Source of the DNA: Actinomycetota bacterium
GTDB taxonomy: Bacteria; Actinomycetota; Acidimicrobiia; Acidimicrobiales; Microtrichaceae
NCBI GenBank assembly: GCA_016703525.1
Contig: JADJBW010000020.1
Coordinates: 1-56,486 of the forward strand
Reading direction: 5' to 3'
Length of the DNA stretch: 56,486 nucleotides
Shown here: positions 28,847 through 38,265 of the stretch, in pieces
Position numbering within the stretch: position 1 is the stretch's first letter
Layout: every line of letters begins with the position of its first letter
Made by a program: the position numbers and the translations under genes
Notes under the pieces: generated by a model
The model's database searches: none
What the model was told of the DNA's origin: nothing
Seen by the model: only the letters and a program-made list of their open reading frames with translations

Positions 28847-29213
28847 GGCTCTGCCTGATGATCGACGCGTCGGCGGCGAGTGTCGCGAGCTGCGCCTCGG
28901 TCTCCGACAGCAGCCAACCATCGAGCTCGACCACCCGACCGGTGCGGTGATCATCGACGATTCTCTGACGCAACTCCGACCGGAGGTCCGCTGTCAGGGC
29001 CGCGTCGGCCGGTAGCCCGAGTGAGCGGTAGAGCGCAGCGGTCGTTGTCGCTCCTGAGGCATCGGCCCGGTGGTAGCGCGGGCGATTCGTCGAACGATCT
29101 CGAGTTCCGGATCGTCGGCGTCGTCGTCGGTCGAGCAACTCGCCACCGAGCCGCCGAAACGCGACTGCGAGCGACGCCGAGCCGATGACCCGCATGGCCT
29201 CCCGACGATCCAT
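28821..29213 (-). CDS. Small Tat-signal protein, probable partner subunit of the GMC oxidoreductase, frameshifted
   Basis: The ATG at 29213 gives MDRREAMRVIGSASLAVAF, a twin-arginine-like signal (RR followed by a hydrophobic stretch). After an Asp-rich stretch with a frame break near 29120, the rest reads TAALYRSLGLPADAALTADL, RSELRQRIVDDHRTGRVVEL and GWLLSETEAQLATLA. In size and wording this fits the gluconate 2-dehydrogenase subunit 3-like partners that accompany GMC oxidoreductases. It starts 8 nt after the stop of the GMC gene on the same strand. About 130 residues. If the Tat signal is real, the pair would be exported together in folded form. Confidence 0.55.
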   Translation of the reverse strand: MDRREAMRVIGSASLAVAFRRLGGELLDRRRRRRSGTRDRSTNRPRYHRADASGATTTAALYRSLGLPADAALTADLRSELRQRIVDDHRTGRVVELDGWLLSETEAQLATLAADASIIRQSLTPIRGPS

Positions 29214-29221
29214 CGGCGGTG

Positions 29222-30786
29222 TCACGGTCGGAGAACCCCGGAGAGGTGGTCGCCGAGACGGAGCGCAAGGGCGATGATCGTCAACGTGGGCGGTGCAATG
29301 CCCCCCGTCGCAAAGACCGAACTGCCGGCGACGTACAGATTCGCCATGCCGTGGACCCGGCAATCGGCGTCGACCACTCCGGTGCGCGGCGATGCCGACA
29401 TCCTGGTCGTGCACATGTGGTGGTTTCCGGGCTCGAGGAGGAACTCGTCGGCATCGACGGCCGCTGTGTCGATCGTGTAGTCGGCACGCAGTTCGCTGCC
29501 CGATTCTGCGTGCGGCGGCTTGAGCGTTCCGAGCGTGAGCTGCACCCGGGCGCGGCCCGTCGCCCCGAAGGCCGCGGCAACGGCGCGCAGCACCCGACGG
29601 ATCGCGCGCCGCTCGAGCGGACCTTGCCGCCAATGGAGGTCGACTCGGGGGACCCCCAGCGCATCGCGCTCGCGGGTCAGCGTGACGCGCGACTCGGCGT
29701 CGAGCGGCTGCTCCGCCGCCACGCGGATCGATGCGATCGTCCCCACTGGTGGAGAGCCGGTGATCCGCATCCAGCCGTCGACATCGCGGAGCCGCAGCCC
29801 GTCGACCTGCCGTGCCGTCGTGAGCGGTTCGGCAAAGAGCACGACCCCCGCCCCCGGCAGTCCGTCCGCCTCCTGAGCCGACGATGAGAGCCGCAGGGTG
29901 CGTTGCAGGATCGCGCTCCCGGCGTTGACGCTCTGGAGTTCGGCCCATGCCGCCGGCGTTCCGCCGAGCGCGATGAACGCTCCGAGCGTGCTCACGTGAT
30001 CGCTGAAGTAGCGCCGACCTGGTCGTACTCGTTGCCGATGCCCTTCGTTGCCACCTGGTTCGATGCGAGCAGCAGGCGGGCATTCTCGATGCCGCCCATG
30101 GCCAACACGACGATCGGCGCGACGGCCCGTAAGCGAGTCCCGGCGGGGGAGGCGAACTCCACCGACTCGATCCGGTCCGAACCTGGGGCGAGGTCGAGTC
30201 GCGTCGCCGATGCGCGCAGGACCAGCGTGGCCCGTGCGGAGTCGACGATCGACGCACGGTCTTCCGTTCCGAACCGACGGGGCCGCACCTGACCCGCCGA
30301 CCAAACCAGGTCGGGATGGTCGAGCGACAGGGGCGGCGACGTCGACATCTCCGGCCACGACATCGGGTCGAACGTCGTGTGCGGGAGTCCGACGATCTCG
30401 GTTGCTCGTTCGTAGTAGGGGGCCAGCATCTCGTCGTCGATCGGCCAGCCATTGATTCCGAGCCACGGGCGCGTGGCGAAGTCGTTCCGGCCGAGTGGGG
30501 CGCAGAACCCGCCCCAGTGGTTCGTACTTCCCCCGAAGTACCTCAGCCGATTCGTCGTCAGGTCGGTGGGGCCGTCTGCCGCGAGGGGGGCACCGGAGAC
30601 CGAGCCACGGTAGAGATCGACGCTCTCCGGGGTGGGCTCGAAGCCGCCGCCCTCGAGGAGCAGTACATCGATCGCCTGCTCGGCAAGGTGGCGCGCCGCA
30701 ACGATGCCGGCGGCCCCCGCCCCGACAATGCAGACCTGGCTCGTCAATACATGGCCGGGGGTGAGGTCGTTCGCGTCGATGAGCAT
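29222..30786 (-). CDS. GMC-family FAD oxidoreductase, one frameshift
   Basis: About 520 residues. It begins MLIDANDLTPGHVLTSQ and immediately shows the FAD Rossmann motif VCIVGAGAAGIVAARHLAEQ. RLRYFGGSTNHWGGFCAPLG is the conserved second GMC block, and VVLAMGGIENARLLLASNQV the third. After a frame break near 30010 come HVSTLGAFIALGG and the C-terminal substrate region GNHHMCTTRMSASPRTGVVD. The closing block is RVHGMANLYVAGSSVFATGG. GMC enzymes oxidise alcohol or hemiacetal carbons of sugars, sterols and similar molecules. The small Tat-type gene follows 8 nt downstream, as in gluconate-dehydrogenase-like complexes. Oxidation of a sugar in the island product is inference. Confidence 0.8.
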
Positions 30787-30848
30787 TGGATCGGGGCGGT
30801 GGCACGGCCACGCCTGCTGCCTACGATAGCGGGGTCCTGAAGACATTG

Positions 30849-31812
30849 ATGCGAGTGCAGCCGCCCTTCGGGGGAGCCATCGTCCTTGCTGGGCGGGGCC
30901 GGGATGGTCGGGCACGACACACCGAACGTTCGCATGGATGGAGCGCACCGATCGACCATTCCTCGTTGGGGCGCATGCATCTGGGTCGTCCTCACGCGGC
31001 ACGGTATCGAGTTGGCAGGCACGGCCATCGATGAGCCGATTTCGCTCGCACCGGGAGTGCTTCGGCGACCTGTCGTCGGTGGACAGGGGGAACCTCGATT
31101 TGGCGCGACGGGTGAAGGCCGTACGGTCGGCCACAATCGTGGTGATGGCGGGCCGTCCGCCCCGAAGTCTGCCGCCGATGCCGAGCGATTCCTCATCGAT
31201 CATCCGGAGATCGACGTCTCGGTTCAGGGCGAGGGCGAGTCGGCACCCCTCCCTGCTCGATCGGATCATCCCCGAGCCCAGGGTCGGCGGTGACCCCGTC
31301 GAGAGACCTGCTCGATGCACTTCGCTCAGCCGCGCTCGATCGCCTTGGAGAGGTTTCACATCCGCGTCCTTCGTCGGGAGCTTCCGCCGCTACTCGCGCC
31401 GCCCTGCGGCTGGCGAGCGATGCTCCTCGATGTGGCGGCGGTACTGTCCCGGCAGGTGGGACCGGAGTTCGCGCGCGAGATCCCCACCGCCGCTACGCTC
31501 CAAGAGGCGGTGCTTCCCGAGGCGCCTCGGTTGTCCCGCAAGGTCGTCGAGATCGACCACGACGTGGTTGCCTTGCTGACCGACACTCGGGCGGGCGTGG
31601 GAGATGCCCGACTCGCCTCCTACCCCTCCTCCACATTCGAGGCCACCGACCGGTTCGGTCTGTGCTCGGGCGAGGTTCGCCAGTCGGGTTCTCCACGATT
31701 CAATGCAGAAGGAGACGGGGTGATGAACGACGAGTGGGGTTGGTTCGACGGTGAGCATTTCGAGCTCGCGAGCAGTCTGTCGCTGCCGGAGCGCGGAGCG
31801 TTCGTCTCGTGA
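30849..31812 (+). pseudogene. B12-binding radical SAM remnant lacking the radical SAM core
   Basis: The first part reads NLDLARRVKAVRSATIVVMA in one frame and PSAPKSAADAERFLIDHPEI, DVSVQGEGES in the next, the end of a cobalamin-binding domain. The expected CxxxCxxC core never appears in any frame. Instead, from about 31350, the sequence resembles the C-terminal tail of such proteins (APRLSRKVVEIDHDVVALLT, RLASYPSSTFEATDRFGLCS). About 300 residues of core are therefore missing, too much for sequencing indels. The last ORF (31315-31812) is open and its stop overlaps the GTG start of the Wzm gene (GTGA at 31809-31812). The decayed gene thus still leads into the exporter operon. Confidence 0.45.
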
Positions 31813-32677
31813 CCGCCGACCGTCGATCGGGCCCGCCGACCACGACGCGGTACGAGCCGGGATCGCCGTTGCGGCACCCTCGCAAGTTCGCTGCCGAGGT
31901 CGCGTCGAGCCTCGCCCACAGTTGGGACCTCGCGTTTCGCTTGTTCCAGCGCGATCTCCGAGCCCGATACCGGCAGTCCGCACTCAAGTACGTCTGGCTG
32001 GTCATACCCCCGCTGGCCATGGCGCTGACCTGGATTCTCCTGGAACCGCGGCAACGTGATCGATCCGGGCGACGTCGGCGTCGTATCCGGCGTTCGTCCT
32101 CACCGGGTCGGTGCTGTGGCAGGGGTTCGCCGAGTCGCTCGCCAGTCCGATCCGGCAACTCCAGGGCTCGACCGCGCTGTTGACCAAGGTCAGCTTCCCG
32201 AGCGAGTCGCTGCTCTTGGCCGGCGCGCTGGACATCGTGTTCCAGAGCGTCGTCCGGCTGGTCGCCACCGCCCCGCTGCTGGCGCTGTACGGCGTCGGAT
32301 GGTCGTGGACGCTGCTCCTCGTTCCCGTCGGGCTCGTGGCGATCCTCGGCTTCGGATGGGGCCTTGGGCTGCTGCTCGCGCCGTTCGGCCTGTTGTACCA
32401 GGATGTCGAGCGCACGATCGTCGTGGTCGTTGCCTTCTGGTGCCTCGTTTCCCCCGTTGCATATGTCCAGCCCGCCGATGGTGCCCTCGGCACGCTTCAC
32501 CGCCTCAACCCGCTGACGTCGCTGTTGAGTACGGCCCGCGATTGGACGCTCGGCACGAGGGTCGTTCCCGGTGCCGGGTGGCTCGTGCTGGTGGTGATCG
32601 ACCTCCTCATGATCGTGTGCGGATTCGGCCTCTATCGGCTCGCATTGCCCCATCTCGTCGACCGCATGCAGTCCTGA
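31809..32677 (+). CDS. wzm: Wzm-type ABC transporter permease (polysaccharide exporter), one frameshift
   Basis: About 289 residues. After the polar N-terminus comes FQRDLRARYRQSALKYVWLV, the amphipathic entry helix of ABC2-type polysaccharide permeases. Then IPPLAMALTWILL, a frame break near 32045, VLTGSVLWQGFAESLASPIR, LLTKVSFPSESLLLAGALDI, and membrane helices to the C-terminus (LVLVVIDLLMIVCGFGLYRL). With a Wzt ATPase such permeases move polyprenyl-diphosphate-linked glycans across the inner membrane. The GTG start overlaps the stop of the preceding ORF. The 2OG oxygenase gene separates it from its ATPase gene 33.6-34.9 kb. Confidence 0.8.
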
Positions 32678-32770
32678 CGAAGCGATGCGTCTTGATGGCA
32701 CGAACACGCCGATCGGCGGGTCGGAGGTCGGAGGCCTCCTGGTATGATCACGCCGCGCTGGGAGGTGGCG

Positions 32771-33643
32771 ATGGACGGTCGTGATGGTTGCGAGGACTCG
32801 GCGGGTCACCCACCTTCTCGCCGCGCCGTGCCGCTGCGTTGGTTCGATCTGCATGCGGTCGACGACCCCCCAGGCGACCAGGTCGGGGACATTCTCGCCA
32901 AGCGTGCCGACGGCATGACGGTTTCCGGTGTGTTCACCGCCGGCGAATGCGCTCGCGCCGTCGATGCACTCGAGTCGTGGCGCCATGAACGCACCGGGGC
33001 CATGTTCGGCACCATGCTCGGCATGCCGCTCGCCGAGTTGTCGAGCGTGACGGACGACCCGGACGACCGCACGCCCTACCTGGAGTCGACGCGGCGGGCG
33101 AACGACAGGTACCGGGAGGCATTCGGGTTCGATCCGGCGACTCGCCTCGCCTCGGTCGTCGAGCGCTTTGCCGGGGGTCGGCCTTTCGGCACCCCGGCTG
33201 AGGACGGCCGGTCGTACAACATGGGCAACGTTCGCTGGTATGACCCGGGCTCGCGCGGGCTACCCGCTCACGCTGGCAACGAGGTCCAGATGCACCAGAG
33301 TGCGACGCTGGCCCACCTTCAGTCGACCACCGTCACGATCGACCATCTCAGTTGGTTCGTCGTCATCCAGGCCCCAGAGGCCGGCGGCGCACTGTCGGTG
33401 TTCGACCTCTTGTACGACGAACACGACGCGGCCGTGCCCACTTGGACCGAGATCGGGCGCGACGACGCCGACTTCGATGACCAGCCTGCGTTGCAGCTTG
33501 CCCCGCCGGCCGGCACCTTGATTCTTTTCGGAGGTGGTTGGCGCTGGCATCGCGCCGACCTGATCCGTGGCAGTGTGCAGCGCGCCACGGGGGCGGGTCC
33601 GCTGGCCATCGCTCGACGGTTCGGCCGTCAATTCCTGGTTTGA
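32771..33643 (+). CDS. Fe(II)/2OG oxygenase-like protein with HxG motif (possible halogenase)
   Basis: An intact 290-residue frame. ATG 32771 is preferred over 32744 because GGGAGGTGG lies just before it. The fold cues are those of the 2OG-Fe(II) superfamily but not PhyH: DGMTVSGVFTAGECARAVDA at the start, YNMGNVRWYDPG, LPAHAGNEVQMHQSATLAHL, SWFVVIQAPEAGGALSVFDL, and LILFGGGWRWHRADLI with a following Arg. The candidate metal motif is H167-A-G169 with distal H260: Gly where hydroxylases have Asp. In known families (SyrB2, WelO5 and BesD types) that change marks halogenases, which bind chloride at the open position. The alternative HQS at 175-177 cannot be excluded. It is lodged between Wzm and Wzt. 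Confidence 0.55.
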   Translation: MDGRDGCEDSAGHPPSRRAVPLRWFDLHAVDDPPGDQVGDILAKRADGMTVSGVFTAGECARAVDALESWRHERTGAMFGTMLGMPLAELSSVTDDPDDRTPYLESTRRANDRYREAFGFDPATRLASVVERFAGGRPFGTPAEDGRSYNMGNVRWYDPGSRGLPAHAGNEVQMHQSATLAHLQSTTVTIDHLSWFVVIQAPEAGGALSVFDLLYDEHDAAVPTWTEIGRDDADFDDQPALQLAPPAGTLILFGGGWRWHRADLIRGSVQRATGAGPLAIARRFGRQFLV

Positions 33644-34894
33644 CGCGCCAGACGCAGCGCCAGAACTGCTCGCCACACCTCCGGCGATCTCAGCCTCTGA
33701 TCTCTCCAAACGCTACGCGCGCGACTTGGACCCTTCGCTGCGGTACGGCTTCGCCGACATCGTCGGCGAACTCAACCCGTGGCGACGCGGCGACCGCCGG
33801 TTGCGCAACGGCGAGTTCTGGGCGCTCGACGGTGTCAGTTTCGAACTCGGTGCTGGCGAGGCGCTTGGGGTCATCGGCCGCAACGGCGCGGGGAAGAGCA
33901 CCCTTCTTCGGCTGGTCTACGGCCTGAGCAAGCCCGACCGTGGCGGGCTGCAGATCAACGGCGCCATGGGAGCACTGATCAGCCTCGGATCGGCGTTCTC
34001 CGCGATGCTCACCGGACGCGAAGCGATCCGGACAGAGGCGACCCTTCTGGCAATTCCGGTTGACGACATCGCGGATCTCGAAGCGCGAGTGATCGAGTTC
34101 AGCGAGCCCGCCGACGTGATCGACGAGCCCATCGGCACCTACAGCCTCGGTATGCGGATGCGTCTGGTACGTCGCGCCGCAGCTGCGACCCGACATCCTG
34201 TTGATCGACGAAGTGCTCTTCGTCGGCGATCTCGCGTTTCAGCACAAGTGCATCGCACACGTCAAAGACCACCTCGCCCGGGGCGGGTCGTTGGTGCTCG
34301 TTTCGCATGACATGTGGATGATCCAGGAGATGTGCGAGCGCGTGCTGTACCTCGATCACGGCAGGTCGGTGTTCCTGGGAGACTCCATGGAAGGCGTGAA
34401 CAAGTACCTTCACGACCTCTCCTCGGACCGAAGCGACGAGGTCGACGACCCGCTCATCGTCCCCGACCACTCGCCCGTCAAGGTGCTCGAGCTCACCGCC
34501 ACCGGAGACGACGGCGAGATCCCGTCGCAGGGCCGGGCGATGGAGGTCGCTTGTACGGTGGATGCCTCCGAGGCGTTCGACGTGCGATGGGGCATCGAGA
34601 TCGCCTCGGTCGACCAGCCCGTCGTTGTGCCCAGCGTCGTCGCCGACGGCCCGGCCGATCCGGCTCGTCGGCGGCGTGCAAACGATCCGTGCGCGAGTTC
34701 CGACCGTCCGGCTCGTTGGAGGTCACTACTACCTGAAAGCTGCGGTCTTCGACGCGACGACCGGCCAGCTGCTCGGCTCGAAAGGCTGGAACGAATGGCC
34801 CACCGTGCTCGAAATTCGCAGCGAGGCCGGGATGCTCGACAACCTCCGCCGAATCGCGCGAACGCAGCTCACCATGTCGTCGGAGGTGCGGTGA
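33567..34894 (+). CDS. wzt: Wzt-type ABC transporter ATPase 1 with C-terminal glycan-binding domain, frameshifted
   Basis: The ATPase domain begins ISASDLSKRYARDLDPSLRY. It has Walker A GVIGRNGAGKSTLLRLVYGL, the signature TYSLGMRMRL, and after a frame break near 34170 Walker B plus D-loop (LIDEVLFVGD) and the H-loop (VLVSHDMWMIQEMCERVLYL). After about residue 290 a second domain of about 150 residues (from SPVKVLELTATGDDGEIP to VLEIRSEAGM) matches Wzt carbohydrate-binding domains that select finished chains; another frame break lies near 34640. The start is unclear: GTG 33567 overlaps the previous gene, and no ATG or GTG exists in frame between 33640 and 33700. It converges on the second Wzt with only 7 bp between stops. 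Confidence 0.8.
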
Positions 34895-34901
34895 GCGTCG
34901 C

Positions 34902-36264
34902 TCACGTACCCCATTCGACATGAAGATGGGAAATCGGGACCTGCGAGAACTCGTGAAGCGGGTCGTGATCCCGCACCCCCGGTGGGGACTCGACCTCGAG
35001 TCGGGTCGGGCGGTCGTACCATCCGTGGAGTGCGACGGGGACGCTCGCATCCGCGTCGACGACGGCGGCCTTGACGGCGTATATACCAGGCATGAGCGTC
35101 AGCGGCCCTGACTTCAGCCGAAGGCGGTTCACCCCGGCGTCGAGCGCAAGCGGTCTGCCTCCGACCGACGTGCCGGCGGTGATGCAGCGCTGCTGATCGG
35201 GCGTCCAGATGGTGAAGGCCCAGTACACCGAATCGACCGGGACTCGGGCGTGGACGGTGAGTTCGACATCGAGGTCAGCGCCCGTGACCAGCGGCCCACC
35301 GTCGCACGCCTCGATCCGGAGATCGGAGATGATGCCGACGAGAAGATGTTCGGCGTCGGTGGCCGGCGGTTGCGCCTCGGTATCCTCAGGGTCGTCGCCG
35401 AAGTCGCCATCGGGGTCGTCGGGGTCGTCGACGACGATCGGCACGTCGGTCGTGATGCCGATGATGTCGTTGAGATAGGAATCCACTGCGTCGCGCGCCG
35501 CACCACAGAGGTACGTCGAGCCGGCGTCGAGGACCGTCGCAGAGCGGCACATGCCGCCGATCATGAACACGCTGTGGGAAACGAGGAGCACCGCTCCGCC
35601 GCGCTGGACGTGTCGGAACACGTACTCGCCGCACTTCTGGCGAAACTCGACATCGCCGACGCCGAGCGCTTCGTCGACGAGCAGAATGTCGGCATCGACG
35701 CCCGCAATGGTTGAGAATCCCACCCGCAGGCGCATGCCTTGGCTGTAGTGCCGAACGGGGCTGTCGAAGGCATCGCTGATATCGGCAAAGTCCTCGACCC
35801 AATCGACGAGTTCGAGGATCTGACGGCGGCCCAGGTTGCTGTGCGTCGTTGGCGAGCACGTTCGCGGCCCGTGAGCTGGGATTGAGGTGGACGGTCGGGT
35901 CGAGGAGTTGCCCCACGCTTCCGGCAACCGTGATCGAACCCCTGTCGGGTTTGGTGATGCCGGCGATCATCCGGAGCAGTGTCGACTTGCCCGCGCCGTT
36001 CGTTCCGAGCACGCCGTACGCCTCGCCCCATTCGACTCGGAGCGAGACGTCGTCGATGGCCCAGAATTCGCCGTCGCGGAGTTCGCGTCGGCGATCCTCG
36101 GAATGGGGGCTGAGATCGGCCCAGATGTCGTCCAGCCCATTGCGCAGCGCGTGGCCGAGTTGGCGGGTGTATCGCTTGGACACCCCTTCGACCGCGATGG
36201 CAGCACCGTGCGTCCGTGCGGAGCCGTCGCGTGCCTCCCGCCGCCCGGTTGGGTGTGTCGTCAT
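34902..36264 (-). CDS. wzt: Wzt-type ABC transporter ATPase 2 with divergent C-terminal domain, one frameshift
   Basis: About 454 residues. The ATPase domain starts IAVEGVSKRYTRQLGHALRN. It contains Walker A GVLGTNGAGKSTLLRMIAGI, QLLDPTVHLNPSSRA, and after a frame break near 35850 the signature HYSQGMRLRVGFS, Walker B DADILLVDEALGVGD and the H-loop VLLVSHSVFMIGGMCR. An acidic linker (IVVDDPDDPDGDFGDDPED) leads to a C-terminal beta-rich domain (ISDLRIEACDGGPLVTGADL to HGWYDRPTRLEVESPPG) of Wzt type. It differs from ATPase 1 in linker and binding domain. ATG 36264 lies 9 bp downstream of the SGNH 2 stop on the same strand. No second permease is visible. Confidence 0.8.
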
Positions 36265-36273
36265 GTCGGGAGG

Positions 36274-38115
36274 TTACCGACCGGGGTCCTGCGGCTCGAT
36301 CGGCGCCGCTTCGATATCGAGCCGCTCGGCGATGCTCGGGTACAGCGCCTCGGCAACGAGCGCTGCGCCGGTCTCGTTCGTGTGCACGGTGTCCCAATAG
36401 ATCGCCTCGGTTCGGCCGTTGAAGACCTCGGTGAGGTCGAGGACACCCAGATCGGACAGCGACGCTCGAGCCGCGGCGGAGATGGCTCGCCAGCGTGCCA
36501 CCCCGGCCTCGGCGGCGTTCACCGAGGCAAGTGTCTCGCGGTCGGCCGAGGTCGTCGGCTCCTTGGCCCGGAGGTCGGGTTGCCACGCGACGAGGACATC
36601 GACGCCGGCCCGTTCGCACGATGCCCTGATCAGCTCAACGCCGCGCCGGTAGCGCACGGCGATCCGAGCTGCCATCTGTTCGGGGGGCGGCGGGGTGGTA
36701 TCCGGCGGCGTCGACTCGGCCGTCGGCACCGTCGTCGAGCCGCCGGCCGCCGCCCGCTCGCGCAGCACGAGGTCAAGCTCGGCGTCCACGATCGATGCCG
36801 GTTCGTCGCTGTCGCCGTTGCCCTTGGCGACCAGCGCGCCCTGCAGCCCTACGTCGTTCGCCCCGTCGTAGACGACGACGAGATCGGGTGGTGGGTTCCA
36901 CGCCAACTTCTCGATCATGAGCACCGCCGTCTGCCAGTTGGTTGTCGCCGGCACGCCGAAGTTGTGGACTTCGAGGGTGGCGCTGCGGCGATCCGCCAAC
37001 GCGACGAGCTCGGACGCGATGGTGTGGTCGTTCCTCTGTCCGGCGCCGAACGCGGCGGATCCCCGAAGAACCAAATCACGAATGGAGGCCCACCTCGTCC
37101 GGAGCGCCGGGTTTCGCGCTTCCGCCGCTGACGTTGATGAACTCCGAGGTGACATCGCCGAGCCTCCAGCGCCGACGGCGCCGTTGAACTCGATGTTGTT
37201 CCACGCGCCGAGTAGGCTGACTCGCAGCGTTCGCTTCAGGGAGCGTCGCGGAAAGGCCGGGTCGTCCTCGAAGCCGCGGTGAACGTGCCGGCGCGGTGGA
37301 CGGTGCGCCGTTGCGCCGCGGATCTCGAACGCGGCGTACGTCGCTCCGGCGGCGCCGATGGCCAGCGCCACCGCCAGGGCGGCCCGCCGACGGCGCGCAC
37401 CCGTGGACGGGACGAACTCCGGCTGGGCGAGGCTCCGGGCGGCTCGGCGCTCGGGGCGCGGCCGTCGAAGGCGGGCGCCCGGCAACCAGGTTGAATCCGG
37501 TCGACTCCACCCGTTTTCGAGCGGATCGACTCGAACCAGCCGCAGCAGGAGACCGATCGGCATGACCAGTACCCCGAACGCCACCGCGCCCATCAGGTCG
37601 GTCATCGCTCGACCGATTGTCGACCCGATCCGATGTATCCCGGCGGTCCACCGGGCACGGGCGCCGGGATGTCGCGCCCAGACCACGGCGATTGCGCCGG
37701 CGACGGCACACACCGGAGCGAAGACGACCGGTGATCCGTGCCGGTACCACAGGACCTCTCCCACTGCGACCACGGCGAGGGCGGGCACTGCCGCGGGCCG
37801 GGCGGATCGCGCCGACGCGCTCCGGATGGACCCGTCGAGGAGCCCCACCGCTGCGACCGCGCAGCCTGCGGCGACGACCGCCGCAGAGCGGCGAACCTCC
37901 AGCGGCCAGGCGAACGCGAGCGACGCGGCGATCGCCGCACCCGCGACGATCCGCGTTCGAAGGGTTCCGGCGTGCGCCCCGACGACCCCAAACCCGAGTA
38001 CGACCAGCACGATGACTGACGCAAGTCGGTCGCTCCCCGTTTCGATGATGCGCGCGAGGGGTCCAACAACGCCGATCGAAACGGCGATGCCGATCCGCAA
38101 TACGCGATCTGACAT
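36274..38115 (-). CDS. SxtJ-like membrane domain fused to SGNH hydrolase, copy 2
   Basis: About 614 residues from ATG 38115 (MSDRVLRIGIAVSIGVVG). The N-terminal half has many hydrophobic stretches. It ends with a clear SxtJ-like motif, DLMGAVAFGVLVMPIGLLLR then LVRVDPLENGWSRPDSTWL. A helix (AALAVALAIGAAGATYAAFE) leads to the outward SGNH domain. Block I is WFFGGSAAFGAGQ (read across a frame break near 37080), block II HNFGVPATTNWQT, block III VVYDGANDVGLQG, and the terminal pair YWDTVHTNETGAAL (D-x-x-H). Compared with copy 1 it has a Pro/Thr-rich insert (STTVPTAESTPPDTTPPPP). It precedes Wzt 2 on the same strand and is divergent from GT4 copy 2. Confidence 0.75.
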   Translation of the reverse strand: MSDRVLRIGIAVSIGVVGPLARIIETGSDRLASVIVLVVLGFGVVGAHAGTLRTRIVAGAAIAASLAFAWPLEVRRSAAVVAAGCAVAAVGLLDGSIRSASARSARPAAVPALAVVAVGEVLWYRHGSPVVFAPVCAVAGAIAVVWARHPGARARWTAGIHRIGSTIGRAMTDLMGAVAFGVLVMPIGLLLRLVRVDPLENGWSRPDSTWLPGARLRRPRPERRAARSLAQPEFVPSTGARRRRAALAVALAIGAAGATYAAFEIRGATAHRPPRRHVHRGFEDDPAFPRRSLKRTLRVSLLGAWNNIEFNGAVGAGGSAMSPRSSSTSAAEARNPALRTRWASIRDLVLRGSAAFGAGQRNDHTIASELVALADRRSATLEVHNFGVPATTNWQTAVLMIEKLAWNPPPDLVVVYDGANDVGLQGALVAKGNGDSDEPASIVDAELDLVLRERAAAGGSTTVPTAESTPPDTTPPPPEQMAARIAVRYRRGVELIRASCERAGVDVLVAWQPDLRAKEPTTSADRETLASVNAAEAGVARWRAISAAARASLSDLGVLDLTEVFNGRTEAIYWDTVHTNETGAALVAEALYPSIAERLDIEAAPIEPQDPGR

Positions 38116-38265
38116 CTGCCAACACCACCCATGCCGGCCGCGGAATCGGCCGGCGTTCTCCGCGTGCCCGTCTCGACCGACCTCAGGCACTGTACTGGCG
38201 GCACCACGCCGGCCCCTGTCGCGAGGCGTCGCAGGCCCGCGAACTGCACGTAGAGTCGGCGCCGC

